From CAWAPS01 sp963783945 (GTDB lineage: Bacteria; Actinomycetota; Acidimicrobiia; Acidimicrobiales; Palsa-688), in NCBI GenBank assembly GCA_963783945.1, contig CAWAPS010000005.1, positions 434,001 to 498,000 of the forward strand: a stretch of 64,000 nt of DNA, in the 5' to 3' direction. Positions 34,984 to 42,352 of this stretch are shown piece by piece (the stretch's first letter is position 1; every line of letters begins with the position of its first letter). A program made the position numbers and the translations under genes. The notes under the pieces are model-generated. The model ran no database searches, was not told where the DNA came from, and saw nothing but the letters and a program-made list of their open reading frames with translations.

Positions 34984-35469
34984 ATGCCCACGCCTTCTGA
35001 GTACGCCACGGAGCTTGAGCGAGCGAACGAGGATGCCATGGCATTCGCACGATCGTGCTCACCGGAGGAGTGGGTGGCGGTCGTACAGGGTGAGGGCTGG
35101 CCCGTCTGTGTGGTTGTTCACCACCTCGCCGAAGGTTATGACCTCGTCTCGCGATGGATCGATTGCGCCCTCGCGGGTCATCCAATCGAGGACACCGAAG
35201 CGGCGATCGACGCCGCGAACCTTCGACACGCTCAGGAATTTGCCGGTGCGAGGATGGTAGAGACTGTCGAGTTGGTTCGGACAAAAGGCGCCGCCGCCGT
35301 AGCGAAGATCGGTCGGCTTGGCGAGTCCGATCTCGGGAAGACAGCAGCATTTGGTCCGGCAGGCGGTCAACACTTCAGCGTCGAGCAGTTCTGCATTGCG
35401 GCTGCGGGGCACGTGCGCAGCCACCTCGCCCGGGCACGGACTGCCGTCGGGCAGAACGCCGAGTCCTGA
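34984..35469 (+). CDS. DinB-like/mycothiol-dependent-type four-helix protein
   Basis: 161 residues. The helical bundle signature: ELERANEDAMAFARSCSPEE, WPVCVVVHHLAEGYDLVSRW and QFCIAAAGHVRSHLARAR. In DinB-like and maleylpyruvate-isomerase-like proteins three His bind a metal; HH at about residue 43 and GHVRSH near 144 fit. Members can be thiol-transferases or of unknown function. No neighbours point to a substrate. There is no strong ribosome site before the ATG. Confidence 0.75.
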   Translation: MPTPSEYATELERANEDAMAFARSCSPEEWVAVVQGEGWPVCVVVHHLAEGYDLVSRWIDCALAGHPIEDTEAAIDAANLRHAQEFAGARMVETVELVRTKGAAAVAKIGRLGESDLGKTAAFGPAGGQHFSVEQFCIAAAGHVRSHLARARTAVGQNAES

Positions 35470-35604
35470 CCCTTCGGGACCGGGCTCGCCCTCCCCTTGG
35501 AGCGGGTCTCAGTCGGCTCCGTTCACGACGTCGAAGTGGAGCAGAACAACACACACCAGCGCGGGATGGAAGAATGGTGCGAGGAGTCGCCGCCGAGCAG
35601 GGGG

Positions 35605-36018
35605 ATGTCGAGGATGTCGGACGAGGTGGTCTTCGAGACGGTGGCCCCAGTGATCCCGGTCTTAGACCTGGCCGAGGCCTTAGAGCGGTATCGCACCCTC
35701 GGTTTCGAGGTCAGGGCCTACGGTCACGGTACCGGATACGGATACGCCGATCGAGGCGGAGTGTCAATGCATCTCAGCGAGTGGGATGAGCACGATCCCA
35801 AGCGGACCGGGTCAGTCGTGTACATCTACGTGTCGGACGCCGACGCTGTCCGGGCGGAGTGGACGGCGTGTGGAGTCGAGGGACGCTTCGGCGAGGTCAG
35901 GGAGACAGAGTACGGGATGAGGGAGTTTGGCTACGTCGACCCGGACGGGACGCTTCACCGTGTCGGCTCGCGAGTCGACAAGCCATCGCGTGTTCCCGAT
36001 GTCCCGCCGCCGTCGTGA
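35605..36018 (+). CDS. VOC-family protein, bleomycin-resistance-like
   Basis: 137 residues from ATG at MSRMSDEVVFE (a second ATG is three codons later); the frame extends upstream but without features. The glyoxalase/BRP fold is ETVAPVIPVLDLAEALERYR, YGYADRGGVSMHLSE, YIYVSDADAVRAEWTACG and MREFGYVDPDGTLHRVG. The size and the ERYRTLGFEV block resemble bleomycin-binding proteins. Some members bind other drugs or catalyse isomerisation. Isolated, with 35 bases to the DinB-like stop upstream of the frame. Confidence 0.85.
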   Translation: MSRMSDEVVFETVAPVIPVLDLAEALERYRTLGFEVRAYGHGTGYGYADRGGVSMHLSEWDEHDPKRTGSVVYIYVSDADAVRAEWTACGVEGRFGEVRETEYGMREFGYVDPDGTLHRVGSRVDKPSRVPDVPPPS

Positions 36019-36404
36019 CGGAAGAGATGTGAGATCGCCGAATCCGGCGCCGTGGACGGGATCAGTCTGCAGGCAACCGGGAGCGAGGGATGGCAAACCC
36101 AGCTATGCGCTGGCCCACTCGTTGTGCTCTTCGTCATCTCCCAGGAGTCGGCGCTTGAAGTTGTTGGGCGAAGTGGCATCGCCGTCCGCCGTTGAGCGTT
36201 AGCAGGAGGTCGGCGCCGGAAGCGGACCAGCCCCCCACCAGTCCGTTCTTCGGGCCAGCGGTCTTGCCTATCGACCGCCGGCGCCAAGGCAGTGTTGAGA
36301 CCAAGCTGACGCCCTGGCCGTTGACAATCCGTCGATGAGCGTCTGCCAGGTTTTTCCGGCCCGACATCATGGTCCGGGATCCCTCCGGGGTCGTCGTCGT
36401 CGAG
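36019..36404. other. Intergenic, no gene seen
   Basis: About 385 bases before the ArsR operator. No gene was recognised. The last part contains the ArsR promoter. Confidence 0.4.
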
Positions 36405-36428
36405 TATATATGTGGTTGCACATATATA
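36405..36428. promoter_or_regulatory. ArsR-type operator
   Basis: A perfect inverted repeat TATATATGTG-GTTG-CACATATATA, strikingly AT-rich for this genome, 22 bp before the ArsR-family start codon. Most likely the repressor's own operator and core promoter. Confidence 0.82.
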
Positions 36429-36450
36429 TGTAAAGGCATATACTGGGGGC

Positions 36451-36798
36451 ATGCCCGCCGCACCCGACGTCCTCGAGGTGATCGCCGAACCGACGCGGCG
36501 ACGGATCCTTGACGCGGTCCGCGAGCGCGAGCGCTCGGTGAGCGACCTTGTCCAGCAGGTCGGCATGCATCAGCCCGGTGTGTCTCGTCACCTCAAGGTG
36601 TTGCGCGACGCCGGGCTGGTGGAGGTCCGACGCGATGCCCAGCGGCGGATGTATCGACTGCGTGCGGAACCGCTGATGGAGCTCGACGCCTGGCTGGAGC
36701 CGTATCGAGCGGAGTGGGCCGGGCGACTTGATTCGCTCGAAAGACACCTGCGACGCACCGCCAAACCGATCCCCCCTAGTTCAAAGGAACACTCATGA
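36451..36798 (+). CDS. ArsR-family regulator
   Basis: 115 residues from ATG (MPAAPDVLEVIAEPTRRRIL). Winged helix: SVSDLVQQVGMHQPGVSRHL as the HTH, KVLRDAGLVEVRRDAQRRMY as the wing. There are no cysteine-rich metal sites, so it belongs to the non-metal ArsR group that is paired with SRPBCC proteins. It overlaps the next gene by four bases (ATGA), a classic coupling. It probably represses its own operon through the palindrome at 36405. Confidence 0.92.
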   Translation: MPAAPDVLEVIAEPTRRRILDAVRERERSVSDLVQQVGMHQPGVSRHLKVLRDAGLVEVRRDAQRRMYRLRAEPLMELDAWLEPYRAEWAGRLDSLERHLRRTAKPIPPSSKEHS

Positions 36799-37331
36799 GC
36801 GACCGCACCACCTCCCCTTCCGACGGCACGCTGGAGCGCACCGCCGATGGCGGAGTCATCCGATTCGAACGTCATCTCGACTATCCGATCCGCGAGATCT
36901 GGGACGCCATCACGAGCCCGGCGCGATTGGCGGACTGGTGGCTGCCCTTCGACGCGGACATCAGCGTGGACCTCCGTGAAGGCGGCCAGATGGTGTTCGC
37001 TGCCACTGGTGATGAGCCGATGACAATCACGTCCACGATCCTCCGGGTCGAGCCGCCGATGCTCCTCGAACACACCCACGCCGATCCCGGTTCGTACATG
37101 CGTTGGGAGCTCGAACCGGTCGACACCGGGTGCGTTCTGCGGCTGAGCCACTTCGTCACCGACACCGCCGCCGCGATCGACAACTGCTACATCGTCGGAC
37201 TGCACGCCTCGCTTGCCCGGCTCGGACCGAGCCTCGCCGGTCGCCCCATCGCCTGGGACTGGGGTGGTTTCGCCGACGCTCAAGCGCACTACTCCGGCAT
37301 TGGTCTCGCGCCCCCGGTGATTGCTCCGTGA
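36795..37331 (+). CDS. SRPBCC (AHSA1-like) domain protein
   Basis: 178 residues. Features of the AHSA1/START-like fold: RFERHLDYPIREIWDAITSP, ARLADWWLPFDADI, LREGGQMVF and YMRWELEPVDTGCVLRLSHF. Such proteins bind hydrophobic ligands; in this ArsR-coupled form they are often predicted to respond to stress. The operon with ArsR and possibly the DHFR-like gene 160 bp downstream is the only functional hint. Confidence 0.88.
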   Translation: MSDRTTSPSDGTLERTADGGVIRFERHLDYPIREIWDAITSPARLADWWLPFDADISVDLREGGQMVFAATGDEPMTITSTILRVEPPMLLEHTHADPGSYMRWELEPVDTGCVLRLSHFVTDTAAAIDNCYIVGLHASLARLGPSLAGRPIAWDWGGFADAQAHYSGIGLAPPVIAP

Positions 37332-37491
37332 CGTCATCGCCCGCCACCAACCGCCGGGTGGTTCGGATCCGATGACGGATCCGAGATGGCTGCAGCCTGG
37401 AGTTGTGTCGTGAAGTGAGAGCGCACACGCCACCGCTACGGGAGCAGGTCGATCGCAAAGTTCGCAGCCCACACCGAGGAAGGATTAACGA

Positions 37492-38136
37492 ATGTCCCAG
37501 CTGCTCCGAGTCCAATGCTTCAACGTGTCGCGGGATGGGTTCGGTGCCGGTGAAGGTCAGAGCCTCGAACACCCCTTCGGGCATGCCAGCCCCGCCGATC
37601 TGTTCTCGTGGGCCGGCGCCACCGCGAGCTGGGTCAACCGAGCGGACCCCGGCGGCGCCCGCGGGCTCGACGACTACTTCACCCGCGACATGACGCGCAA
37701 CATCGGCGCCGAGATCATGGGGCGGAACAAGTTCGGACCCCAACGCGGACCGTGGAAGAGCCTCGACTGGAAGGGATGGTGGGGCGACACTCCGCCCTTC
37801 CACACCCCGGTGTTTGTACTCACCCACCACGAGCGCCCCTCTTTCGCGCTCGCCGACACGACGTTCCACTTCATCGACGCCACACCCGCCGAGGCCTTGG
37901 AGCAAGCGCAGGAAGCTGCTGGCGGCATGGACGTGCGCTTGGGTGGCGGCGTAGCAACCATCCGCGAATTCCTCGAAGCCGACCTCGTTGACACGATGCA
38001 CGTCGCTGTCGCGCCAACCGATCTCGGTCGAGGCGAACGCCTTTGGACTTCCCACAGCGAACTGCTCAATCGCTTCCACCGGGACTCTGTGCCCAGCCCC
38101 AGCGGAGTGACCCATCTGCTGTTCTGGCGGCGGTGA
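37492..38136 (+). CDS. Dihydrofolate-reductase-like (RibD C-terminal domain) protein
   Basis: 214 residues from ATG after GAGGAAGGATTAACGA. Motifs of the small reductase fold: MGRNKFGPQRGPWKSL, TPVFVLTHHERPSF, and GGGVATIREFLEADLVDTMH followed by VAVAPTDLGRGERLW. The GGG(V/A)xxxxxxL nucleotide-binding block is clear. Family members reduce pteridine- or pyrimidine-like substrates with NADPH; the exact reaction is unknown. It lies downstream of the ArsR-SRPBCC pair on the same strand. Confidence 0.9.
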   Translation: MSQLLRVQCFNVSRDGFGAGEGQSLEHPFGHASPADLFSWAGATASWVNRADPGGARGLDDYFTRDMTRNIGAEIMGRNKFGPQRGPWKSLDWKGWWGDTPPFHTPVFVLTHHERPSFALADTTFHFIDATPAEALEQAQEAAGGMDVRLGGGVATIREFLEADLVDTMHVAVAPTDLGRGERLWTSHSELLNRFHRDSVPSPSGVTHLLFWRR

Positions 38137-38304
38137 CCACCACGGACCATGACAGCAAATCGATTTCTGCCAGATCGGGCCCCGTGTCCCAGAACGGCGG
38201 CTTCGCCGGGGTCGGGAAGCGGTTGGAGATCGCGGCGCCTGGAGTCGGATCGGGATCCGGCGCCGTCGTGGTGGCACTCACCTGCCCTCTCAGGAAGGCG
38301 CTAG

Positions 38305-38952
38305 CTACAGGAAGCCGATCCTCGACAGCGGCCACACCAGGATGAACGCCCGCCCGATGAACAGGCTCCCCGGGACCGGGCCGAAGACCCTCGAATCGCT
38401 GGAGTCGGTGCGATTGTCGCCAAGCATGATGTACTCCCCGGGTGGAATGCGGCAGGAACCGGGGGGCGAGGGCAGGCACCCAGGGATGCTGGAGGGGAAG
38501 ACGGTGACCCCCTGGTCGACCTTTGGGAGCCAGGGTTGCGGCAGATAACGGCCGTCGACGTAGACTTGGCCGTGGCGGGCGGAGATCGTCTCGCCGGGAA
38601 GGCCGATGACCCGCTTCACCAGGTCGGTGATATCCGGCGTGGTGTCGTCCGCGGGCTTCTTGAAGACCACGATGTCGCCTCGGTGGACGCTGTGGAAGTG
38701 GTAGCTCAGCTTGTTCACGAGGAGCCGGTCGTGGGTCTTGAGCGTCGGTTCCATGGACCCGGACGGGATGCTGAACGGCTGCACCACGAAGGCCCTGATG
38801 AGGATGGCGGCGACCACTGCCACCGCGACGATGGCAGCCCATTCGACGATGACTCGGGTCGCCGAATGCGACTTCAGACTCGGCGGCTCACCGGGGTCCC
38901 CTGCAGGGTCCTCCTCATCGGTCGGGTCAGCGGGAACTGGCAGGGACACCAC
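38305..38952 (-). CDS. lepB: Signal peptidase I
   Basis: 215 residues from GTG at VVSLPVPADP; the frame is open for 73 more codons upstream but lacks similarity. One membrane helix (about 36-56), then IPSGSMEPTLKTHDRLLVNK with nucleophile Ser66, and LVKRVIGLPGETI with Lys113. It also has GEYIMLGDNRTDSSDSR and FGPVPGSLFIGRAFI, the other conserved boxes. It cleaves signal peptides on the outer face of the membrane. This is a housekeeping enzyme inside a region of accessory genes. Confidence 0.93.
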   Translation of the reverse strand: MVSLPVPADPTDEEDPAGDPGEPPSLKSHSATRVIVEWAAIVAVAVVAAILIRAFVVQPFSIPSGSMEPTLKTHDRLLVNKLSYHFHSVHRGDIVVFKKPADDTTPDITDLVKRVIGLPGETISARHGQVYVDGRYLPQPWLPKVDQGVTVFPSSIPGCLPSPPGSCRIPPGEYIMLGDNRTDSSDSRVFGPVPGSLFIGRAFILVWPLSRIGFL

Positions 38953-39059
38953 GCCAGACGATACCGACCCGGCCCGCGGGCCCGGTATCGGGCCAGGATC
39001 CGCGCCGCGACCCGGGGTGCCAGTTCTGGACAGTTCCTGTTGTCTGTCGGATCTGGCGG

Positions 39060-39479
39060 TCAGGCGACACTGGCAGGCGGCTCGACTGGGGCGGGGAAGG
39101 CTCGGGTCTGGTTTGCTTCGGACTCGTTGGTCAGCGTGGCGGATTGACCGTCGGCTACCAGGTGACGCCAACTGGTTTGCCAGTCTGGAAGTTCGGGACT
39201 GGGCTGTTCCCAGTCGACGAATGTCGCCTCGTCGCAGAGATGATCCAGGAGTCCTTCAGTGCTGAGATGGGGCTCAGCGTTGACGTAGGCTTGCATCTGG
39301 TTCCGCTGTCGCCAGGCGGTGACGCTCCACCACGCCTCGTGGGCTTCAGCGAGGGCGTCGGCTCCCAGGTTGCCTTCGGATTTCATTGCCTGTTCGAGCA
39401 CAGCGGCGGCATGGGTGAAGAACTCGTCGAGGAGGGAGGAATCCCTGAGCCGCAGGCGGGTCACGACGATGATTGGCAT
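39060..39479 (-). CDS. Antibiotic-biosynthesis-monooxygenase-like (ABM) protein
   Basis: 139 residues from ATG (MPIIVVTRLRLRDSSLL). The ferredoxin-like fold of ABM/DUF3291-type proteins is suggested by IIVVTRLRLRDSSLLDEFFT, AWWSVTAWRQRNQMQAYVN and the length. Some members oxidise quinones without cofactors; others have no known role. The tail (ESEANQTRAFPAPVEPPA) is disordered. It stands alone upstream of lepB on the same strand, 107 bp away. Confidence 0.75.
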   Translation of the reverse strand: MPIIVVTRLRLRDSSLLDEFFTHAAAVLEQAMKSEGNLGADALAEAHEAWWSVTAWRQRNQMQAYVNAEPHLSTEGLLDHLCDEATFVDWEQPSPELPDWQTSWRHLVADGQSATLTNESEANQTRAFPAPVEPPASVA

Positions 39480-39804
39480 GCGTGTCCTTCTACTGGTGAG
39501 TTCACGGCTCCTAACGCATCGCGTCTGAGGGCGCTGGCCGCGGTGATGAGTGGGAATGATGGGTGAACCTGGGTATGGAGATAGGGCCGACCCCGATCTC
39601 CATCGATGGACTGAGGATCCCTCAACATTCACGCCGAGGCGGCCTTGAATTAGGCAGCGGTGGCGTCGGAGGTGTGGTCCGGCGTACAGAGAACTTCTAA
39701 CGCTGAGCGGCACGACTTGTTGCCAGTTGCGGTGGCTGTGCGGTTAAAAGGGTGATCATCGCGGGCGGGGCGTAGCCATGCAAGCCCATCTGGGACTAGG
39801 GGGC
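39480..39804. other. Intergenic, no gene seen
   Basis: About 325 bases between two genes on the minus strand. No gene or obvious repeat was recognised; it presumably holds the promoter of the ABM-like gene. Confidence 0.4.
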
Positions 39805-40788
39805 TCAGGCGTCGGGCGGGCTGGTCGATTGGACCCACGCTTGGCGCAGGGAGGCCGGTATCCGACCTCGATTGGGGATGTCCAGGCCGTGGCGTCGAGC
39901 CCAGTCTCGGATCTCGGCCGGGGAGGGATCGCTCTGGCGTTGTGGGACGGACCTCAAGTTCGGCTCATGGCCGATTCGCTCTATTGCTGCGGGTTCGGTG
40001 GAGACCCAGGCATGGGCGGCGGCCAGGTAGCGGTAGGTCCATTCCTCCGCCAGGCTCCGGGTGTCGCAGAACACGATGGGAATGTTGGGCCAGCGGACCT
40101 GGCATTCGGCGATCCCATCGGCGACTAGGGAGGGTCGGACCCGGTCTTGCTTGTAGATCTGCGAGTAGCGGTCCTCGACCACGACGGCGGCGCGGGGCAG
40201 GGCGGCCAGTTCGCCGAGGGCGTAGCGGAGCCGGCCGCTGGTGAGGCTGGCGATCAGGTCGGGCACGGACTTCCGTTCCACCGCGGCGACGAGCACTCCG
40301 TCGAGGATGATCCCGTAGTCGCCGCAGGGCAGGCTTCGGGTGGTCGTGCGCACCTGCTGGCCGGCGAAGTGGTAAGCGTAACGTTCGTGGGCGTCGACGA
40401 CGATCTCGAGCTCTGTGATGCCGGCGGCCCGGGCGGTGGGCAGGTTGACCTGAGGGCGGGCCTGTTTACGGGTGCGGGGGGACTGCCAGAACACCGCGTT
40501 CCGACCCCGGGCGGTGGTGAAGACCAGCTGCGAGCGGTTCTCTCTGGCTCGGGCGGCGACGATGTCAATGGCCGCCCCCCGACGGGCGCAGGAGCGCAGC
40601 GGCACCCGTTCCACGATGTCCGGATCACGTGGCCACTCTTCGGCCGGGACCGGGTAGCAGTAGAGGGCTTTGGTACGGGGCCAGGTTCCGGCAGTGCGCA
40701 AGACGATCCCTTCGCCCAGCGGCACCCGGAGCAGATAGGCGAGGGTGGAGTCCGGATGGGGGTTGGTGGCGATGATTAGTTCTTGCAC
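39805..40788 (-). CDS. ERCC4-type nuclease with C-terminal Lsr2-like DNA-binding domain
   Basis: 327 residues. The ERCC4/XPF nuclease domain is about residues 127-250: LEIVVDAHERYAYHFAG, SLPCGDYGIIL and VAAVERKSVPDLIASLTSGR, which holds the ERKxxxD catalytic motif, followed by AAVVVEDRYSQIY. After a linker, PSPAEIRDWARRHGLDIPNR plus GRIPASLRQAW matches the DNA-binding domain of Lsr2. The N-terminal 120 residues are unassigned. Lsr2 binds AT-rich, often foreign, DNA, so a nuclease targeted to such DNA is a possible role (inference). Confidence 0.85.
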   Translation of the reverse strand: MQELIIATNPHPDSTLAYLLRVPLGEGIVLRTAGTWPRTKALYCYPVPAEEWPRDPDIVERVPLRSCARRGAAIDIVAARARENRSQLVFTTARGRNAVFWQSPRTRKQARPQVNLPTARAAGITELEIVVDAHERYAYHFAGQQVRTTTRSLPCGDYGIILDGVLVAAVERKSVPDLIASLTSGRLRYALGELAALPRAAVVVEDRYSQIYKQDRVRPSLVADGIAECQVRWPNIPIVFCDTRSLAEEWTYRYLAAAHAWVSTEPAAIERIGHEPNLRSVPQRQSDPSPAEIRDWARRHGLDIPNRGRIPASLRQAWVQSTSPPDA

Positions 40789-41195
40789 GGGCGGAGGGCG
40801 ATCTGGTCAGCCAAGGGGCTCGACCAACCATAGTTGAGAGGCCGAGTTGATCAACTTGTTGACCGCCGTAGTTCGCACCACACTCCGGGGGCGCCGGTGC
40901 CCTGAAACTGGGTGGGGTTGGCGCGGCAGCCGCCTCGATGACCTGCCTAGAGACTTCACGAAAATGTCCAGCAAACGATCTTGGACGAGACTGGGAGTAG
41001 AACCCCGTCGACTAAGGGTCCATCTGCACCCCTCTGGACCGGAGCCAGACCTACCTGCCGGCGGCCGGGGCGCGGTCGGCGTCAAGGATGGCAGACCGGC
41101 GCATTGACCAAGACGCGGCGAGCGCTGGTGTGTTATCGCAACTACTTGACGCGAAGTGGTCAGGCCGGGCGCGGCTGGGCGGGGGAGGGGGAGGG

Positions 41196-41290
41196 CGGTG
41201 CGGCGCAGGGGGGGTGCTGTGCGGGGGGCCGGCAGGGGGTGCGGCGCAGGACGGGCCGGCAGCGGGTGCGGCGCAGGACAGGCCGGCGCC
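41196..41290 (+). repeat. Imperfect tandem repeat, unit about 26 bp
   Basis: Units read like GGTGCGGCGCAGGACGGGCC with GGCAGC after them; two units match closely and two flanking ones are degenerate. Very G-rich on the plus strand, with several runs of five to seven G, so it may form quadruplexes. No coding function is seen. Confidence 0.6.
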
Positions 41291-41464
41291 GGACGGGACT
41301 CCGGAGGGACGCGCTGTCACAGGGCGGAGCTCGGCGAGCGGCGACGTTGACCAGCACCGGTCCTATCTCATCGATCCGGCTCGACACCCGGTGGGAGTGG
41401 CGGACGTCGGGGGCAACCCCGGCATGCGGGCGACACAACCGCCCAGGGCGCTTCAAATGATGGT

Positions 41465-41520
41465 CCCGCCCAGACCGGACACGCCAGGGGGGTAGCGCGT
41501 CGTATAGCGGTCTGGGCGGG
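41465..41520. repeat. Inverted repeat with 13-bp perfect arms
   Basis: CCCGCCCAGACCG (41465-41477) and CGGTCTGGGCGGG (41508-41520) are exact reverse complements separated by 30 bases. It may be a terminator-like structure or the ends of a tiny element. There is no T-tract after either arm. Confidence 0.65.
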
Positions 41521-41820
41521 TATGACTACGCCAAGCGCACGCCGCACACCTGAGTAGTCACAACGAGCGTAGCGCAGGATCTTCGCAGAGGTAACGATTC
41601 GAGTTCGACCGGCTGGCCGGCTCATCCACCGCCAGCGACGGGCCGGCGCCGACGTCGCTCAGGTGACCCAGGTTCGACCGACCGAGAACACATCGAAACA
41701 TTCTCTAGTCGAACTGACAGTCGATTTTCGCCTCCCCGATCCAGGACAGCCCCGTTCAGGGTCTGCCGCGGCGACAGCGGCCTTGCCGACTCCAGTCACC
41801 CCCCTCACCCACCCCGACCC

Positions 41821-41860
41821 CCTCACCCACCTTCACCCACCTTCACCCACCTTCACCCGA
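41821..41860 (+). repeat. 10-bp tandem repeat
   Basis: Four consecutive units of CTTCACCCAC type (CCTCACCCAC, CTTCACCCAC twice, CTTCACCCGA), preceded by a related CTCACCCACCCCGACCC. A short direct repeat liable to slippage, not coding. Confidence 0.65.
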
Positions 41861-42101
41861 CCCCGACCCCCGCCCCGCGACCCACCCGGATCGGCGCCTC
41901 GCCCCCTGCCGGTTACCGTCAGGTTGTTGCCCGGGATTTCAGATCTGATTACTGCCGCCGGAGCGGTCCGTCCCCACTGCCCGGCCGACGGTCAGATCTC
42001 GTCGACGATTGTGTGTCATTCGGATCGTAGGCTTCTCCGAGCCAGTCGGGTCGGAGATCTGAAGGGTGAGGCACACATCGCATTCGCCATAACGGGAGGT
42101 A

Positions 42102-42117
42102 TACCGACCGGTCAGTA
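42102..42117. promoter_or_regulatory. TetR-type palindrome
   Basis: TACCGACCGGTCAGTA is a 16-bp palindrome with one mismatched pair, of the ACCGACCGGTCGGT kind often bound by TetR-family repressors. No TetR gene lies in the window and no gene starts just beside it, so its role is open. Confidence 0.35.
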
Positions 42118-42352
42118 CCGGCAATGAAAAACGGTGGTGCACGGTACCCGCCTCACACACCCGGCAAACCTCGGTCGGCCGCGTGCTCGCCACGCCCCGC
42201 GACAATACCGACGCAAGGGCGGCTGGCCGGCCCTGCTCGGCTACGGGCTGCCCGCACGGGTAGCCAATGCCGAGCCAGAAACCGCTACCGGATAATCCAG
42301 GCGGCCGGAGACATTGGTCGAGCGAACCCGACGACCCGACAACTCACCGGGT

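Larger units (their letters stand above)
40789..42352. other. 1.56-kb gene-poor spacer with repeats
   Basis: No supported gene in either strand. It holds a G-rich tandem repeat (41196-41290), an inverted repeat (41465-41520), a 10-bp tandem repeat (41821-41860) and a TetR-like palindrome (42102-42117), each listed separately. The 3' end of the SARP-like gene is at 42353, so this is the region downstream of it and upstream of the ERCC4 gene. Confidence 0.55.

Noticed and set aside
41821..41860. 10-bp repeats as a CRISPR array
   Set aside because: Units are contiguous with no spacers, too short, and no cas gene is present.
41939..42205. Minus-strand ORF with two CxxC pairs (CRVC, CDVC)
   Set aside because: The start overlaps no ribosome site, the second half is low-quality sequence, and the frame covers the TetR-like palindrome; probably chance.
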